Positions 8,610-17,287 of a DNA stretch of 64,000 nt are shown here, one piece after another. Under the pieces are notes generated by a model. The model was not told where the DNA came from. It saw nothing but the letters and a program-made list of their open reading frames with translations, and did not search any database. Origin of the DNA: Vibrio penaeicida (lineage in GTDB: Bacteria; Pseudomonadota; Gammaproteobacteria; Enterobacterales; Vibrionaceae). The DNA lies in NCBI RefSeq assembly GCF_002933855.1, contig NZ_BFAQ01000022.1, forward strand, positions 62,001 to 126,000. Direction: 5' to 3'. A program made the position numbers and the translations under genes. The stretch's first letter is position 1, and each line of letters opens with the position of its first letter.

Positions 8610-10115
8610 ATGGCAGAGGGAGAAGCTAAGTTTGTAACTGGCTCAACGATGAAGCACATACTTACTATGTCTGGTGCAGGCTCTGTGGGTTTATTGGCAT
8701 TGTTTGCGGTCGATCTTCTCGACATGTTATTTATCAGTATGTTGGGGCAAGTTGAGCTAGCTGCTGCAGTTGGGTTTGCCGGAACATTACTGTTTTTCTC
8801 TACATCGGTCTCTATTGGCTCTTCCATTGCGATGGGGGCGTTGGTATCGAAAGCTTTGGGGGCTAAGCAGCACGAAAAGGCAGTAAGGCTTGCTAGTAAT
8901 ACGCTGGTGATTTCTTTCTTTATAACGCTGGTCGTTACCTTGTTCATGTACGCGTATTTGGATGAGTTGCTCAGTGCTGTGGGTGCAAAGGGCATGGCGC
9001 TGGAACGTGCGAAGGCGTATTTGCAGATTATGTTGCCAAGCAGCCCATTTTTAGCGTTGGCAATGGCTAGCGGGGCAGGTTTGCGTGCAAGCGGCGATGC
9101 AAAGCGAAGCATGTGGGCAACGCTATCTGGCGGCATAGTGAATGCGATATTAGATCCTATTTTTATTTTTGGCTTCGATTGGAACGTAGAAGGTGCTGCC
9201 GCTGCTTCCGTTGTAGCGCGATTTACTGTGTTATATGTTTCGTTAGCACCTTTAATTAAGGTGCATAAACTGGTGAAGTGGCCAAATATATCCGAGATTG
9301 GAAAGGACTTACGAACAATTTTAACTATCGCTCTCCCTGCCGTTATCACAAATACTGCAACGCCAATTGGGAATGCTGTTGTCACCGCCAATATTGCACA
9401 GTTTGGTGAAGATTATGTGGCGGGGTTTGCCGTGATAGGCCGTGTCATACCTGTCGCATTTGCGGTGATTTTTGCTCTGTCGGGTGCCGTTGGGCCGATC
9501 ATTGGGCAAAATTACGGAGCAGATAGAGTCGATAGAGTGCGAGATACGCTACGTAATTCTTTGCTATTTGTCACTGTTTATTGCCTGTTGGTGTCCGGAA
9601 TTTTGTATCTTGTACAAGGCTTCATCATTTCTGGATTTAGCCTCACTGGTGATGCGCAAATCATTGTTGCCGCATTCTGTACCGTAGTGTCGCTTAGCTT
9701 TGTCTTTAATGGAGCTCTGTTTGTTGCCAATACTTCGTTCAATAATTTGGGAAAACCGATTTATTCAACTGCTTTGAATTTAGGTAAAGCAACCTTAGGG
9801 ACAATTCCATTTGTTTACTTAGGTGCAGAATGGTTTGGGGCATTAGGTGTGTTGTATGGGCAAGCGGTGGGTGCCGTTGTATTTGGCATATTGGGTATCG
9901 GTGTATTACAGCACCATGTTCAATCGATGTTTGCGTCGCAAAAATCAGAGCCTGAGCCTATCCCAGAGGAAATCGATCCGGCAACAACTACCGTTAATAT
10001 GGCGCCATTTTGCAATTGTGACCCAGTGATGATGGAAGAAGTCACCGCTCAGAAACCCGTTTGTGAAATGGCGAAGGCGACTCCACAACGTAACTCGCAC
10101 ATACCAGAGGTGTAA
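8610..10115 (+). CDS. MATE-family multidrug/Na+ efflux transporter
   Basis: This 501-residue inner-membrane transporter has about twelve hydrophobic segments in two homologous halves, as in NorM-type MATE exporters that expel cationic compounds using Na+ or H+. The N-terminal half has LDMLFISMLGQVELAAAVGF and the ASGAGLRASGD loop; the C-terminal half has AVGPIIGQNYGA. I start at ATG 8610, after AAAGGTG; the longer frame would begin inside the preceding terminator. The tail after ~residue 455 is hydrophilic and holds three cysteines (FCNCDP and PVC), unusual for the family. The substrate is unknown. Confidence 0.92.
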   Translation: MAEGEAKFVTGSTMKHILTMSGAGSVGLLALFAVDLLDMLFISMLGQVELAAAVGFAGTLLFFSTSVSIGSSIAMGALVSKALGAKQHEKAVRLASNTLVISFFITLVVTLFMYAYLDELLSAVGAKGMALERAKAYLQIMLPSSPFLALAMASGAGLRASGDAKRSMWATLSGGIVNAILDPIFIFGFDWNVEGAAAASVVARFTVLYVSLAPLIKVHKLVKWPNISEIGKDLRTILTIALPAVITNTATPIGNAVVTANIAQFGEDYVAGFAVIGRVIPVAFAVIFALSGAVGPIIGQNYGADRVDRVRDTLRNSLLFVTVYCLLVSGILYLVQGFIISGFSLTGDAQIIVAAFCTVVSLSFVFNGALFVANTSFNNLGKPIYSTALNLGKATLGTIPFVYLGAEWFGALGVLYGQAVGAVVFGILGIGVLQHHVQSMFASQKSEPEPIPEEIDPATTTVNMAPFCNCDPVMMEEVTAQKPVCEMAKATPQRNSHIPEV

Positions 10116-10189
10116 TCTGCAAATTTGGCTAGGGTCTAAGGACCTTAACAAATAAGTTTGCATATTCATTGATCTAACGCCATGAGCTG

Positions 10190-10236
10190 GCTTCCTTATA
10201 TCGCGGATAATATGAACATCCGCAGTATAAGGAAGC
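10190..10236 (+). promoter_or_regulatory. long hairpin spanning the start region of the SLC13 transporter gene
   Basis: Arms 10190-10208 and 10218-10236 are complementary over 17 of 19 positions, with a two-base internal mismatch and a 9-base loop. The loop contains one candidate start codon (10212). The right arm contains the AAGGA that could serve the ATG at 10248. It is not followed by a T run, so it is not a terminator. The position suggests control of translation. Confidence 0.55.
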
Positions 10237-10247
10237 ACAGTCGTCAT

Positions 10248-11666
10248 ATGCGTCAGTACATCAAGTATTTCGTTCCACTTTTTATTCCTCTCCTTGTTTG
10301 GATGTTGCCTTTGACGGCATTTCCATTTGAAGGAATGACCATACTTCAGCAACGTGTGGTTGCTATTTTTTTACTTGCCGCATTATGCTGGGTGTTTGAA
10401 CCCATTCCGATTTACGCCACTTCGGTCGTCATTATTGTGCTGGAGTTGTTGTTGCTTTCTGATAAGGGGCTCATCTTTTTCCGAGTGGATCAAGATCAGC
10501 CGCATTTTGGTGAACTGCTTAAACACAGCGATATCATGGCAACGTTTGCTAGCCCAATTATCATGCTGTTTCTTGGTGGTTTCTTTTTGGCGATGGCTGC
10601 AACAAAATATCGATTAGATGTGAATCTGGCACGTGTACTGCTCAAACCATTCGGCAGCAGCCCGAATAACGTTATGTTAGGGCTTATGTTGATCACTGGC
10701 GTTTTTTCCATGTTCATGTCTAATACCGCGACAACAGCCATGATGTTATCTATTTTAGCTCCGGTAATTGCAGTCTTCGGTCCTAAAGACCCGGGTAGAA
10801 TCGCCTTTGCTTTGTCCATCCCCGTTGCTGCAAATATTGGTGGAATTGGTACCCCCATTGGTACGCCACCCAACGCCATTGCTTTGAAGTACCTTACTGG
10901 TGATAACGTGATTGCTTTTGGCGAATGGATGGTATTCGGTGTGCCATTTGTGATTGTCATGATGGCGCTAGCATGGGTGGTAATCGGTCGGTTTTACCCC
11001 GCAAGTGAAAAGAAGATTAACCTGAACATTAAAGGGAAATTCCTTAAAACGCCCAAAGCCATAACCGTTTACATAGTGTTCGCGTTGACCATTCTACTAT
11101 GGTTAATGGGGTCGTCCCACGGGATGAATTCCTATACCGTGGCACTCATTCCTGTCGCTGTATTCTCTTTAACTGGAATCATTAATAAAGAAGATCTCAA
11201 GAAGATTTCTTGGGATGTACTGTGGTTAGTGTCTGGTGGTATTGCGCTGGGTCTTGCACTCGATAAAACAGGGTTAGCGCGTTTGGTTGTGCACAGTATT
11301 CCATTTGATGAGTTTTCCCCATATGTGGTGCTTGTTGGGGCTGCCTTCTTATGTTTGTTAATGGCTAACTTTATGTCTCATACCGCGACGGCAAACTTGC
11401 TTATGCCAATCATGGCTGCATTAGGGATGTCCATGACCTCGTTAGCACCGCTAGGAGGGGAGGTGACACTCATACTTGTTGTCACTTTCGCCGCATCGCT
11501 CGGCATGTCTCTGCCTATTAGCACACCTCCCAATGCGTTGGCTCATGCGACAGGAAATGTCGAGAGCCGCCAAATGGCGAAAGTAGGCGTTATCCTTGGA
11601 GTCGTCGGTGTTTTACTAAGCTTTGTGTTGGTTTGGATTCTTAATGCAACTGGGCACATAGGATAA
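10248..11666 (+). CDS. SLC13/DASS-family sodium:anion (dicarboxylate or sulfate) symporter
   Basis: This inner-membrane transporter of ~472 residues belongs to the divalent anion:Na+ symporter family (VcINDY relatives). Both signature substrate/sodium motifs are present: MSNTATTAM with GTPIGTPPNA in the first half, and MSHTATANLLMP with ISTPPNALAHATG in the second. Around eleven hydrophobic segments are visible. The start is uncertain: ATGs at 10182, 10212 and 10248 are in frame, but the first two sit before or within the hairpin at 10190-10236, so I prefer 10248. Only 4 bases separate it from the kinase gene, so the transporter, kinase and regulator form one unit, perhaps with the pair sensing or controlling the transported anion. 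Confidence 0.88.
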   Translation: MRQYIKYFVPLFIPLLVWMLPLTAFPFEGMTILQQRVVAIFLLAALCWVFEPIPIYATSVVIIVLELLLLSDKGLIFFRVDQDQPHFGELLKHSDIMATFASPIIMLFLGGFFLAMAATKYRLDVNLARVLLKPFGSSPNNVMLGLMLITGVFSMFMSNTATTAMMLSILAPVIAVFGPKDPGRIAFALSIPVAANIGGIGTPIGTPPNAIALKYLTGDNVIAFGEWMVFGVPFVIVMMALAWVVIGRFYPASEKKINLNIKGKFLKTPKAITVYIVFALTILLWLMGSSHGMNSYTVALIPVAVFSLTGIINKEDLKKISWDVLWLVSGGIALGLALDKTGLARLVVHSIPFDEFSPYVVLVGAAFLCLLMANFMSHTATANLLMPIMAALGMSMTSLAPLGGEVTLILVVTFAASLGMSLPISTPPNALAHATGNVESRQMAKVGVILGVVGVLLSFVLVWILNATGHIG

Positions 11667-11670
11667 GTCG

Positions 11671-13008
11671 ATGAGCAACAGTGTTGAAAAGATTGTTGAA
11701 CATTATTTCTCTAACCCTCAATGCTATCTATCTTTAGAAGCAGGCGAACCTTTATTGGTACAAGGTGAAGAAAACCGCAGGCTTTTTTACGTGGTTTCCG
11801 GAGAATTAGAGGGTTCGGTATCTACTGCAGAGAGCAGTGCAAATACGAGAGTTTTTAGTGCCTCAGAAGGGGCATTTATTGGTGTTCATAGTTTTTTTTC
11901 TGGCAACTATCTGGCTTCGTCCAGCGTTGTTTCTAGCTCCCCAAGTGTGTTGGCTTGGATTGACAACGATACGCGCGCGATAGACGAGGACAGTTTAGGT
12001 TCATTAACACAACAATTCACGCCCGTAATATTGAATGAACTGTCTCGTCGTCAGAAGCGAGCAATGCAGGAATCAGTAGAGAAAGAACAGGCGCTTACCA
12101 AACTTCATACCGCCGAGCAGATGACGACATTGGGTCAGTTAGCCGCGGGGATTTCTCATGAGTTGAATAATGCGGTGGGTGTATTAAGCAGCAAAACAGA
12201 ACGCATGCAAGATGTGATTCTCGCCTTGCTAGAAGAGCTGCATCCCGGTGCCAGCCAATTTGTCGATGCAGGATTAATGAAAGGTCAATCCGTTGGCTCT
12301 GCAGAAGTTCGAGCACGGGCAAATGAGATTATTGACAAACACGGCGTTGATAGAAAGCTCGCGAAATCCTTGGCTAGAGCTCTGTCAGTTAACGACTTAA
12401 CACAAGATTGGCTCAATACACCGGAAGAGGCGGTGAAATATTGGGGAGTCGGACGCGACTTACATGACATGAGAGTCGCATCACGCCATGCGGTTAGTAT
12501 TGTTAAATCGGTCAAGCAGCTTGGAAGGGGAGACTCTGAAGTCAGCGAGCCCGTTGACGTGAACGAAAGTATTCATAAAGCACTTGCCTTACTACAAAAT
12601 GACTTGCGCAGAATAGATGTCCGTTTTAGCCCAGCTGCGACAGCGGTGATCGCCGGAAGTGAAAGTGAGTTGGTTCAAGTTTGGGCAAACATACTTAAGA
12701 ACGCTTGTGATGCATTAGCGCCTACCGATAATCCTGGAATCGATATTATAACTCGTGTAAGCGACGCTCATATTAAGGTAACGATCGCCAACAACGGACC
12801 AGAAATAGAAGAGAGTATCCGTAGGAAAATATTTCAACCTAACTTCACGACCAAGAAAGGCGGTTTGTCGTTTGGTTTAGGGCTAGGGCTTTCAATAGTG
12901 AAACGAATTGTGAGCCGTTATCAGGGAACGGTAGTGGTAAAAAGTGACCCTGAAAAAACCATTTTCAGAATCAAACTACCCATGGAGGTTGGCAATGGAA
13001 AAAATTAA
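11671..13008 (+). CDS. soluble histidine kinase with N-terminal cNMP-binding-like domain
   Basis: This 445-residue protein has no membrane segment or signal peptide. Residues ~15-125 resemble a Crp-type cyclic-nucleotide-binding beta-barrel (AGEPLLVQGEENRRLFYVVSGELEG). A coiled linker leads to the H-box ISHELNNAVG (His163), an N-box WANILKNACDAL, and a catalytic domain with IANNGPEI, FTTKKGG and GLGLGLSIVKR. H-box to ATPase spacing is long: an extra ~80-residue helical insert lies between. It sits between the anion transporter gene and a CheY-like gene, with which it overlaps by 14 bp. The ligand of the barrel could be a nucleotide or something else. Confidence 0.88.
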   Translation: MSNSVEKIVEHYFSNPQCYLSLEAGEPLLVQGEENRRLFYVVSGELEGSVSTAESSANTRVFSASEGAFIGVHSFFSGNYLASSSVVSSSPSVLAWIDNDTRAIDEDSLGSLTQQFTPVILNELSRRQKRAMQESVEKEQALTKLHTAEQMTTLGQLAAGISHELNNAVGVLSSKTERMQDVILALLEELHPGASQFVDAGLMKGQSVGSAEVRARANEIIDKHGVDRKLAKSLARALSVNDLTQDWLNTPEEAVKYWGVGRDLHDMRVASRHAVSIVKSVKQLGRGDSEVSEPVDVNESIHKALALLQNDLRRIDVRFSPAATAVIAGSESELVQVWANILKNACDALAPTDNPGIDIITRVSDAHIKVTIANNGPEIEESIRRKIFQPNFTTKKGGLSFGLGLGLSIVKRIVSRYQGTVVVKSDPEKTIFRIKLPMEVGNGKN

Positions 13009-13468
13009 TATCATATGCGTGGATGACCAACGAGAAGTATTGAGTGCCGTATTGCAAGACCTCACACCGTTGGAGGAATGGTTAGAGATAGAAGATTGCG
13101 AATCAGCTGAAGAGGCGCTTGAACTCATCGATGATTTGGATGCGCAAGGAGAGCACATCGCACTGATCATTTCTGATCACGTAATGCCAGGAAAATCGGG
13201 TGTCGAGTTACTCACCGAGATATCTGAGGATAGACGATTCACTCATACTAAAAAAGTCCTTCTCACGGGGCAAGCCACGCACCAAGACACCATCAGCGCC
13301 ATTAATAAAGCGCGCATAGAAAGCTATTTTGAAAAACCGTGGAATGGAAAAGAATTGGTCGACTGTGCTCGTAGGCTGGTTACGGAATACATTTTTGATG
13401 CCGGAATGGAATACGAATCGTATCAATTGCAATTGGATCAACAAACTGTGTTCAGTCGTTTGAGGTAA
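12995..13468 (+). CDS. CheY-like response regulator
   Basis: This 157-residue single receiver domain has an acidic pocket VDDQ (Asp10-Asp11), acceptor Asp61 in IISDHVMPG, Thr in LLTGQA and Lys in FEKPW. A ~30-residue helical tail follows, but no DNA-binding or enzymatic output domain. I start at ATG 12995, which has GGAGG seven bases upstream inside the kinase gene and overlaps it by 14 bp. It probably acts by protein contact, possibly on the transporter or as a phosphate relay or sink. It closes the three-gene unit; no terminator hairpin is obvious after it. Confidence 0.9.
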   Translation: MEKINIICVDDQREVLSAVLQDLTPLEEWLEIEDCESAEEALELIDDLDAQGEHIALIISDHVMPGKSGVELLTEISEDRRFTHTKKVLLTGQATHQDTISAINKARIESYFEKPWNGKELVDCARRLVTEYIFDAGMEYESYQLQLDQQTVFSRLR

Positions 13469-13501
13469 TTTTCACAAAAACAACCTTTGCCAAAAATAAG
13501 C

Positions 13502-13533
13502 TTGACCTTAGACTCGACTCCAAGGTGTATAGT
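13502..13533 (+). promoter_or_regulatory. MerR-family (ZntR/CadR-type) promoter of the metal ATPase gene
   Basis: The -35 is TTGACC (13502-13507) and the -10 is TATAGT (13528-13533), with a 20-bp spacer. Over-long spacers of 19-20 bp are the hallmark of MerR-activated promoters. The dyad ACCTT...AAGGT (13505-13526), centred on TCGA, fills the spacer. The regulator gene is not in the window. Confidence 0.82.
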
Positions 13534-13628
13534 CAATATCAGTTAATGCATACGACCTACTGTTCATATGCGAGCCCAAAGAATTTGCCATGAGCTATTG
13601 GGTACAAACGATAAAAAGGATAATGACT

Positions 13629-15917
13629 ATGTGCATAAAACACGAAGGCTGCAGTAACAAAAATACTGCTTCTAGTCTGTCTATTAGCAGTTGCGCTCCT
13701 ATCGCGCCTTTAGACAGCAATACCAAAATTGGACACTGTTGCGATAGCGATACGTGTTCTGGTGGAGGCGAAATTTCTTCGATAGAAGAGGAAAGTGAGC
13801 GGCTGCCAGAAGGTGATACACTTTCTGGCAGTTGGAAAATATTGGGTATGGATTGCCCGTCATGCGCTCGAAAAGTTGAAAATGCGGTATCTTCACTTTC
13901 TGATGTTTCACAAGCAAAGGTTCTATTCGCCACAGAGAAACTGGTGGTGCAATATTCACAAACAGAAACCTTAGCATTGGTAGAGCAAGCTGTTCTCAAA
14001 GCTGGTTTTCAATTCGAACAACCTCAAAATTCCAAACCATCCATTGCAGATGAAAACAAATGGTTAACGCTTTTTAAAAGCAACCTCAACATTATTTCAC
14101 TATCCAGCGCAATGGCGGTGTCAGCCGTTATCAATCAATTTTCTCCGGTGATAGCCTCGTGGCTGTTTACGCTGGTTTGCCTTGCTGGTCTTTATCCAGT
14201 CGCTAAAAAAGCTTTCCAATTAGCAAGAAGTGGGACACCTTTTGCTATAGAGACGTTGATGAGTGTCGCCGCAATTGGTGCCCTGTATCTCGGCGAAACC
14301 GTGGAAGCGGCGATGGTATTGCTGCTTTTCTTACTCGGAGAAAGGCTGGAAGCTTATGCCGCTTCTAGAGCGAGAAGCGGGGTGCAATCTCTCATGGCAT
14401 TAGTCCCTGAAACCACGACTCGCATTGAGGGCAATACTCGTGTTGAAGTGGCAGCGGCTGAGTTGGTCATTGGGGATGTTATCGAAGTCGCACCAGGCGA
14501 CCGCTTACCTGCTGATGGAAAGTTGTTAAGTAGCAGTGCCAGTATTGACGAAAGTGCGCTGACTGGCGAGTCGGTTCCCGTCGAAAAGCAGGCAGGCGAG
14601 CAGGTGATGGCAGGATCGGTTGTTGCCGACAAAGTGATTAGGCTAACCATTACATCCGCACAAGGCGAAAATGCGATAGACCGTATCCTTCACTTAATTG
14701 AAGAAGCAGAATCCCAAAAAGCGCCTCTGGAACGTTTTCTAGATAAATTCAGCCGTTGGTATACGCCATTGATGATGCTGGTTTCGCTGTTGGTCATTAT
14801 TACGCCACCCCTATTATTCTCGCAGCCATGGGAAACTTGGGTGTATCGCGGATTAGCTTTATTGTTGATTGCATGCCCTTGTGCTTTGGTTATTTCAACG
14901 CCAGCGGCTATTACGTCGGGCTTGGCGACCGCAGCCAAACGTGGCGCGCTTATCAAAGGGGGAGCCGCTCTCGAACAACTCGGAAATATTGAGTCGATAG
15001 CGTTCGATAAAACGGGTACGCTGACCCAAGGTAAACCCGAAGTGACCGATATTATTTCTTTAAATGAGCGTTCAGAGGAATTTCTTCTTAGAGACGCCGC
15101 TGCGGTGGAAGTAGGGTCATCACACCCATTGGCAAAATCGTTAGTAAAGAAAGCGGAAGCCGTCGGTATAGCACTGCCAGAAGCTGAAAATAAGCAAGCG
15201 CTGGTGGGAAGTGGGATAACAGGTATTGTGGATGGAAAATCTTTATCATTGATTTCGCCTTCCAAGTTTCAAGGTACTGTCACTGAAATCGATAGAGAGC
15301 GGGTGGAATCCCTCGAGTCCAAGGGAAAAACAGTTGTTTTGGTCATTGTTGACGATGTGCTCGAAGGGTTAGTTGCGTGGCAAGATACGCTTCGCTCCGA
15401 TGCAGCTGAAGCCATTCAGAAGCTAAAAAGCCTTGGTATCGATTCCATAATGCTAACCGGTGACAATCCATTGGCTGCAAAGGAGATGGCACAACAAGTA
15501 TCGATGGATTACAAAGCGAGTTTGTTGCCTGCCGATAAAGTGACCTATGTGAACCAAATGGCTTCTCAAAAAAATACCGCAATGGTTGGAGATGGTATTA
15601 ACGATGCGCCAGCCATGAAGGCCGCATCGGTCGGTATTGCCATGGGAGGTGGAACGGATGTTGCCCTTGAAACAGCGGACGCTGCTTTAACTCATAGCCG
15701 ACTGGTAGAGTTACCTGCAATGATTGAGCTATCTAGAGCTACGTTAAGAAACATCCAGCAAAATGTGGCTCTGGCGTTAGGGCTTAAAGGCATCTTTTTG
15801 GTTACTAGCTTGTTGGGTATTACTGGTCTTTGGGTTGCTGTGCTTGCTGACAGTGGAGCAACGGCATTGGTGACATTAAATGCGTTGCGTCTGCTGCGGT
15901 TCAAACCCCAGGCTTGA
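13629..15917 (+). CDS. zntA: heavy-metal P1B-type ATPase, Zn/Cd/Pb exporter (ZntA-like)
   Basis: This 762-residue inner-membrane pump exports soft divalent cations from the cytoplasm using ATP. It begins with a Cys/His-rich leader (GHCCDSDTC), then a heavy-metal-associated domain with GMDCPSC (Cys76, Cys79). The transmembrane metal site is CPC (416-418). The phosphorylation site is DKTGTLT (Asp460); SSHPLAKS and GDGINDAPAM mark the nucleotide-binding and hinge regions. CPC plus the leader favours Zn/Cd/Pb over Cu. I use ATG 13629, eight bases after AAGGA; ATGs at 13590 and 13623 are less well placed. The MerR-type promoter at 13502 predicts induction by metal. Confidence 0.92.
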   Translation: MCIKHEGCSNKNTASSLSISSCAPIAPLDSNTKIGHCCDSDTCSGGGEISSIEEESERLPEGDTLSGSWKILGMDCPSCARKVENAVSSLSDVSQAKVLFATEKLVVQYSQTETLALVEQAVLKAGFQFEQPQNSKPSIADENKWLTLFKSNLNIISLSSAMAVSAVINQFSPVIASWLFTLVCLAGLYPVAKKAFQLARSGTPFAIETLMSVAAIGALYLGETVEAAMVLLLFLLGERLEAYAASRARSGVQSLMALVPETTTRIEGNTRVEVAAAELVIGDVIEVAPGDRLPADGKLLSSSASIDESALTGESVPVEKQAGEQVMAGSVVADKVIRLTITSAQGENAIDRILHLIEEAESQKAPLERFLDKFSRWYTPLMMLVSLLVIITPPLLFSQPWETWVYRGLALLLIACPCALVISTPAAITSGLATAAKRGALIKGGAALEQLGNIESIAFDKTGTLTQGKPEVTDIISLNERSEEFLLRDAAAVEVGSSHPLAKSLVKKAEAVGIALPEAENKQALVGSGITGIVDGKSLSLISPSKFQGTVTEIDRERVESLESKGKTVVLVIVDDVLEGLVAWQDTLRSDAAEAIQKLKSLGIDSIMLTGDNPLAAKEMAQQVSMDYKASLLPADKVTYVNQMASQKNTAMVGDGINDAPAMKAASVGIAMGGGTDVALETADAALTHSRLVELPAMIELSRATLRNIQQNVALALGLKGIFLVTSLLGITGLWVAVLADSGATALVTLNALRLLRFKPQA

Positions 15918-15998
15918 GGGAGCTCAAGAAGGGGCGTCCGGATACTTCGATTTTGATCTAGTTCCCACGTCTAGATGTATATTCAATTCATAACTTTT

Positions 15999-16030
15999 AA
16001 GGATGGTTTGTTGCTTGAACCATCCTTTTT
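15999..16030 (+). terminator. Rho-independent terminator of zntA
   Basis: Ten-base arms AAGGATGGTT/AACCATCCTT are followed by T residues. Confidence 0.85.
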
Positions 16031-16047
16031 CTGCCTTATTAAGTGCT

Positions 16048-16082
16048 CTATACCCAAGTATCTTGAGGTCATTTGGGTATAG
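16048..16082. repeat. short interspersed repeat, copy B (inverted-repeat form)
   Basis: CTATACCCAA and TTGGGTATAG form 10-base inverted ends around a short core containing TTGAGGT. The left end matches copy A at 5006. Confidence 0.6.
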
Positions 16083-16234
16083 ATGACCTTGTCTGCCAAA
16101 GATTGAGTACTCAAAATATGAAACTATGCGGCAACCGAATTTGGCTCTTGTTCGGTAAATCTCATGCGAATTTGCACTTAAGTGTGATGCAAATCGATTA
16201 AATGTGAAATTTACTGATATTTGCTAAATGAATT

Positions 16235-16250
16235 CGTGAATTTGATCACC
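16235..16250 (+). promoter_or_regulatory. CRP-like site upstream of udp
   Basis: CGTGA-N6-TCACC differs from the CRP consensus TGTGA-N6-TCACA only at the outermost bases. It lies ~210 bp before the udp start, with further TGTGA half-sites at 16183 and 16204. In E. coli, udp is controlled by CRP and CytR; the same is inferred here. Confidence 0.5.
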
Positions 16251-16452
16251 AATTGTTGGCTTTTAGTCAGTTACAGTAATTCTGTACCCATTAATCAATC
16301 TAACTACCTCAAAGCTTTTATCAAGCTGAACTCAAATGAGCTCGGCTTGTTCTCCTTTTTTCTGGAGAAAGTAAAAAAATAAAGTGAAGGATAGAATTCC
16401 TTTTATAATTTATTGGGGTGACAGAAACAAAACGACAACAAAGGAGTCCTTT

Positions 16453-17211
16453 ATGTCTGAAGCTGTATTTCACCTAGGTGTTACCAAAGAAGATCTTGCT
16501 GGTTCTACATTGGCTATCATCCCAGGTGATCCTGCTCGAGTTCAAAAAATTGCTGAGCAAATGGAAAACCCTATATTTTTGGCAAGCCACCGTGAATATA
16601 CGTTGTACCGTGCAGAATTAGATGGAAAGCCTGTTGTTGTTTGTTCTACAGGTATCGGCGGCCCTTCAACGTCTATTGCTGTTGAAGAGCTAGCTCAACT
16701 GGGTGTCCGTACCTTCTTACGTGTAGGTACTACTGGTGCTATTCAACCACATGTGAATGTGGGCGATATGATCGTAACCACTGGGTCTGTTCGCTTAGAC
16801 GGTGCTAGCCTTCACTTTGCACCAATGGAATTCCCAGCTGTAGCAGACTTTGATATTGCGACAGCGATGAAAGAAGCGGTTGTTGAAGCTGGTGCAACTG
16901 CGCATACAGGTGTAACGGCATCAAGTGACACTTTTTACCCAGGTCAAGAGCGCTACGATACGTTTTCTGGCCGTGTTGTTAAGCGTTTCCAAGGTTCAAT
17001 GCAAGAGTGGCAGGACATGGGGGTTCTAAACTTTGAAATGGAATCTGCAACATTGCTAACCATGTGTGCGAGTTCTGGGCTTAAAGCGGGCTGTGTCGCA
17101 GGCGTTATTATTAACCGTACTCAAAAAGAAACACCTGACCACAGCACATTGAAAGAGACAGAAGCGAAATCGATCAAAATTGTGGTCGAAGCTGCACGTA
17201 AAATGTTGTAA
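16453..17211 (+). CDS. udp: uridine phosphorylase
   Basis: Udp cleaves uridine with phosphate to uracil and ribose-1-phosphate in the cytoplasm, for pyrimidine salvage and use of nucleosides as carbon. At 252 residues it matches the E. coli enzyme in length and nearly residue by residue: [24 protein letters not shown] (phosphate loop), [26 protein letters not shown] and the uracil-site region [12 protein letters not shown]. The ATG at 16453 follows AAAGGAG; the frame extends further upstream but without similarity. It stands alone, with a CRP-like site upstream and a terminator at 17233. Confidence 0.97.
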   Translation: MSEAVFHLGVTKEDLAGSTLAIIPGDPARVQKIAEQMENPIFLASHREYTLYRAELDGKPVVVCSTGIGGPSTSIAVEELAQLGVRTFLRVGTTGAIQPHVNVGDMIVTTGSVRLDGASLHFAPMEFPAVADFDIATAMKEAVVEAGATAHTGVTASSDTFYPGQERYDTFSGRVVKRFQGSMQEWQDMGVLNFEMESATLLTMCASSGLKAGCVAGVIINRTQKETPDHSTLKETEAKSIKIVVEAARKML

Positions 17212-17232
17212 AACCAGCTAACACAAGAAACG

Positions 17233-17259
17233 AAAAAGGGCATCACTGATGCCCTTTTT
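17233..17259. terminator. bidirectional terminator between udp and the CARF-nuclease gene
   Basis: The hairpin AAAAAGGGCATCA/TGATGCCCTTTTT has A and T runs on both sides and serves the two convergent genes. Confidence 0.88.
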
Positions 17260-17287
17260 GAGTATTGGGAGAGAGGCTTAGTGAGCT

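Larger units (their letters stand above)
15918..16452. other. intergenic region between zntA and udp
   Basis: It holds the zntA terminator (15999-16030), repeat copy B (16048-16082), a CRP-like site (16235-16250) and the udp leader, ending in AAAGGAG before the udp ATG. No other gene is visible. Confidence 0.6.

Noticed and set aside
8570..9391. 273-codon open frame on the minus strand opposite the MATE gene
   Set aside because: It is fully antisense to a well-conserved transporter gene, lacks a ribosome-binding site and has a composition typical of a shadow frame.
16384..16452. upstream extension of the udp reading frame
   Set aside because: The extra residues have no similarity to Udp, and the ATG at 16453 has the good ribosome-binding site.
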